From: Antedon bifida
Taxonomy: Eukaryota > Echinodermata > Crinoidea > Comatulida > Antedonidae
Reading direction: 5' to 3'
Length of the DNA stretch: 64,000 nucleotides
Assembly: GCA_963402885.1 (NCBI GenBank)
Contig: OY727097.1
Location: 27,335,401 to 27,399,400 of the forward strand
Position numbers and translations under genes: made by a program. Positions 61,601 to 64,000 of this stretch are shown here, piece by piece; the first letter of the stretch is position 1; each line of letters opens with the position of its first letter. The notes under the pieces were generated by a model. The model saw only the letters and a program-made list of their open reading frames with translations, had not been told where the DNA came from and ran no database searches.

Positions 61601-63616
61601 TAGGCCTACATCTAGATTAATTTGATTTCTAAATTAGTTCAGTGTCCGCATTGAGAATAATTAAACTAAATATGCTTTAATTTCACTTAACGGTTTCCAT
61701 TACAAACGCAATATCGTAGTTTAATTTAATACTAACATTTAGATAGCGATGATATATCTTGTGTATACTGAGCTAATCAATTAAATATACTGATAATTAT
61801 TACCGTACATTTCGCTTTCTAAACACTATTTTTAGTTTCTTTATTATAACCGTTTCTTTCACATCTAAATTGCTAGTACAAACATAACTTTAACAATTCA
61901 TTAAAACTGTCTTTCTGTACCGTTGCTAGAATTTAATCACAAAACCATCCACATCTTTTAGAAATCAGTGATTTGTATTCAGAATAATCAGAAACTGAAA
62001 GCAATAACTTATTAATGTGTTCTAAAAATAACACAGTATCTTCAATTAAAAAAGAAAATTGAAAACTGTCAATGATACATAATAATAATTGTTATTCAAC
62101 TCGTATGCTGGAAAAATATTTATTCATATATATATTGTAAGACAATTTCTTGTTAATTTAACTTTGTCTTGCAATTTACGTAATGTTGGGCGTAGGAGCA
62201 TGGAGGTGTGATATGTTGTCTCTGTGCAGCAGTGGGGGCTAACGATTTCAGAAATAACGACCGTTATACAAATTAATCTGAATACGCGAGTACAAAATAG
62301 TGCGTGATGATTATTTTTTTTGGCAGCAGAAACTACCGTAATAATCCATCACGCGGTAAACGTTAAGGGCACAAAGGTTAAAAAGAACGGTGCATTATGA
62401 TATGCACTTACCAGTACTAGCAACCTTATCAATTGCAAGATTAGCATCGTGTGCCATGAAACCAATGACAGAGAAGATGACGAAGCCAGCAAAGATACTC
62501 GTACCACAGTTAGTGAACGCAACGACCAGAGCGTCTCGATGGCAGTTGTTGTGGAACTTATTGTAACTGGATAGTGTGTGGAGACTTCCCCAGGCGACTC
62601 CCATGGAATAGAAAATCTGGGAAGCAGCATCCTTCCATACCTATATTACACAAATTTATTTACATTGAATGCTGTTATCTAATAATAATAAACTTATTGC
62701 GTGATCTGCATGTAAAGTTTGTATTCCAAGTATTTAGTTGGAAAAGCTCTGTCTACACTATCAAACTAGTTTGACTAAAACGTGTGAAGTGCCCAAATAT
62801 CATATACCATATTATGGGCACATCACATTTGTTTTGTCACATGAGAGTGTACACAGAGCTTTAGACGCAACGGCGTAGGCATAATGTAAATGAGTTAACC
62901 AATCACAATCGATAATTCGGATGATCCATTGCGTCGTGATTGGTCAAATCAGGAAAAGTGAAATTTACTCTTCTCTGGTCAAATTACTTGGGTCCAAGTT
63001 ATACTCTTTCTTTACTTCTTCTGTTATAATACATAATTTTCAAACACACACATAACTATATTCTCATAGTTTAATATTATATGGGTTTATGAACAAAGCT
63101 CTATAATGTGGTTTCCATTAACAACCGTACTTTGCAGTCGTAAATATTATTGTAACAACTAAAAGTCACGTCTGAACAATTCGTCTAGACCAGAAATCGT
63201 CAGCTGCCGCCTTCGTTTATTCAAAAACACATTCTTTAAAAGTACAGTCCCATATACTGTGATATATAGAGCTTTTGATTTGCGAGGACCTAGGACCTAG
63301 GAATTATGTAAATTAGGCTTATACATTACATATTCTTTCCACTAAAATCGTCGTAGTGGGGTCACACGAATCAACACAAATTGGCAAACCTATCCAAACT
63401 CATGCGCACAATAAATTAACATGACGTCATCGGTCCTGGCCAATTGAAAGCTACCTAATAAGTACAGATGAAATGTGGTACCTTGGGATCTCTCAACAGT
63501 TCAAATTTCGGCCACACGAAATACAGAATACCGTCGGCAGCTCCGGGTAGTGTAACGCCACGAATGAACAAAATTAAAAGAACCACATACGGGAACGTTG
63601 CTGTGAAATATACAAC
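55678..63616 (-). CDS. Second SLC6 amino-acid transporter, 3' eight exons (5' part outside window)
   Basis: Exons: 63616-63482, 62640-62412, 61021-60909, 60345-60205, 58757-58658, 58435-58335, 56643-56473, 55854-55678; 1167 nt, 388 aa plus TAA. The first visible exon starts [17 protein letters not shown] (TM5 region), so TM1-TM4 exons lie beyond 64000. Landmarks: TM6 [69 protein letters not shown], and a tail with WGPFLNEHR as in glycine transporters. Exon lengths 135, 141, 100 and 101 equal those of the first SLC6 gene, but the TM6-TM7 region is divided differently. The tail contains PPSYN (a PPxY ubiquitin-ligase type motif) and ends DSSV. A minus-strand AATAAA follows at 55542-55537. Confidence 0.9.
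59137..59325. mobile_element. 189-bp MITE with AAGCCTGTTTTCCTGTCGAC termini
   Basis: The 21-bp ends are perfect inverted repeats. The interior is rich in ATCGTTAACGAT-like palindromic words. It is flanked by TAA on the left and TAA-like sequence on the right. It lies in an intron of the second SLC6 gene. Confidence 0.75.
60513..60852. mobile_element. MITE family 2 copy split by a family 1 insertion
   Basis: Left part AAGCTTGGATCGCGTTTAGA...GTGAGTTGATCAATTACAG; right part TTGCGTCCAGTGAGAACCAA after the nested element at 60639-60800. Confidence 0.65.
60639..60800. mobile_element. MITE family 1, copy K (nested in MITE family 2)
   Basis: Both TIRs are near intact (AAGCTCTGTTTACACTATCA and TTTGATAGTGTAGACAGAGC). 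Family 2 sequence lies on both sides, so this copy jumped into an older family 2 element. Confidence 0.75.
61226..61386. mobile_element. MITE family 1, copy L (best preserved)
   Basis: AAGCTCTGTCTACACTATCA at the left and TTTGATAGTGTAGACAGAAC at the right, with the full interior: ATATATGGACATGATGATGT then two ACTACCA units and CACATCACATG. It is flanked by TAA on the left and TTTA on the right. It sits in an intron of the second SLC6 gene. Confidence 0.8.
62744..62862. mobile_element. MITE family 1, copy M
   Basis: Left TIR AAGCTCTGTCTACACTATCA, shortened interior (CCCAAATATCATATACCATA), right terminus GAGTGTACACAGAGCTT. It is immediately followed by a family 2 remnant. Confidence 0.75.
62863..62960. 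mobile_element. MITE family 2 remnant
   Basis: GACGCAACGGCGTAGGCATA, then AACCAATCACAATCGATAAT and GTGATTGGTCAAATC. It abuts family 1 copy M, perhaps another nested insertion. Confidence 0.5.
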
Positions 63617-64000
63617 CTGTGAATTGAAAATAAATGGGATGTTACTTACTGCGCATGCTTACAATGAGAATAATGATGAAGTCTACATAAATTTACTACT
63701 TATATGTCTACTTTAGATATGAAGTGTTAAAATCGATTGTTTTCAAAGTCGAGTATACGACACATGTTCTCTAGTTTAAAATTATTGTTGAAACGAGAAT
63801 TAAGTGGCTATAAGTTCCCTCGTGGCACACTTGTTAGTGTGGCACTCCATACTATTATTTATACGGTGGCTCTCCGTGGCGTTTCATAATAGGTAGCGTA
63901 CAATGTAATGAAAATCTCATATCCTATACAATGTCAATAAAGCGACAGACCGGGATGTATATTGCGATAGATTTTCCGTAATTAATTCATCCGTGAAAGA

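Noticed and set aside
1..64000. CRISPR arrays, bacterial operons, viral genes or rRNA
   Set aside because: No direct-repeat/spacer pattern, no intact tRNA or rRNA and no prokaryotic gene organisation; the window is animal nuclear DNA.

Overview
This is a eukaryotic, animal nuclear window: AT-rich, with split genes bounded by GT/AG splice sites, long introns and dense non-autonomous repeats. Gene content (SLC6 amino-acid transporters, a PDZ protein, a secreted DOMON/EGF protein), L2-like retroelement tails and very frequent AGGCCT-type words fit a marine invertebrate deuterostome, most likely an echinoderm. The species call is inference. All gene models were assembled by hand from reading frame, splice phase and family motifs.

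Layout. 1-11.2 kb: repeat-rich DNA with no exon I could defend. At 11193-11321 (-) is the first coding exon of a PDZ-domain protein whose remaining exons were not found. 11.3-14.4 kb: intergenic, with a ~650-bp minisatellite and a candidate plus-strand promoter. 14.4-28.9 kb (+): a complete SLC6 transporter (12 exons from 21045, plus a possible upstream first exon at 14420). Its putative intron 1 holds a 5'-truncated L2-like LINE. 29-34 kb: intergenic. 34.06-48.23 kb (-): a 15-exon gene for a 755-residue secreted or surface protein. 48.3-55.4 kb: intergenic, with hairpins and tandem duplications. 55.68 kb to the right edge (-): the 3' eight exons of a second SLC6 transporter, tail-to-tail with the first; its 5' exons lie outside the window.

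The most interesting object is the 34-48 kb gene. After a signal peptide the mature chain would begin with histidine. It continues as a small copper-monooxygenase-like domain (LPMO/X325-like, second His in AHRGG, Cys pair GPCG...SCADL), two EGF modules, a DOMON domain interrupted by a long acidic PE-rich insertion carrying RRRR, a second DOMON domain, and a hydrophobic tail suited to a GPI anchor or single membrane pass. DOMON folds include b-type cytochromes that feed electrons to fungal LPMOs, so an animal chain joining a copper His-brace-like domain to two DOMON domains could be a self-contained redox protein. This is inference from motifs.

The transporters probably move small neutral amino acids (glycine-transporter-like TM6) with Na+ and Cl-. 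Both end in class I PDZ-ligand-like tails. Much of the remaining structure is two MITE families (one with 13 copies, one with about 10), several single hairpin elements, and tandem duplications.
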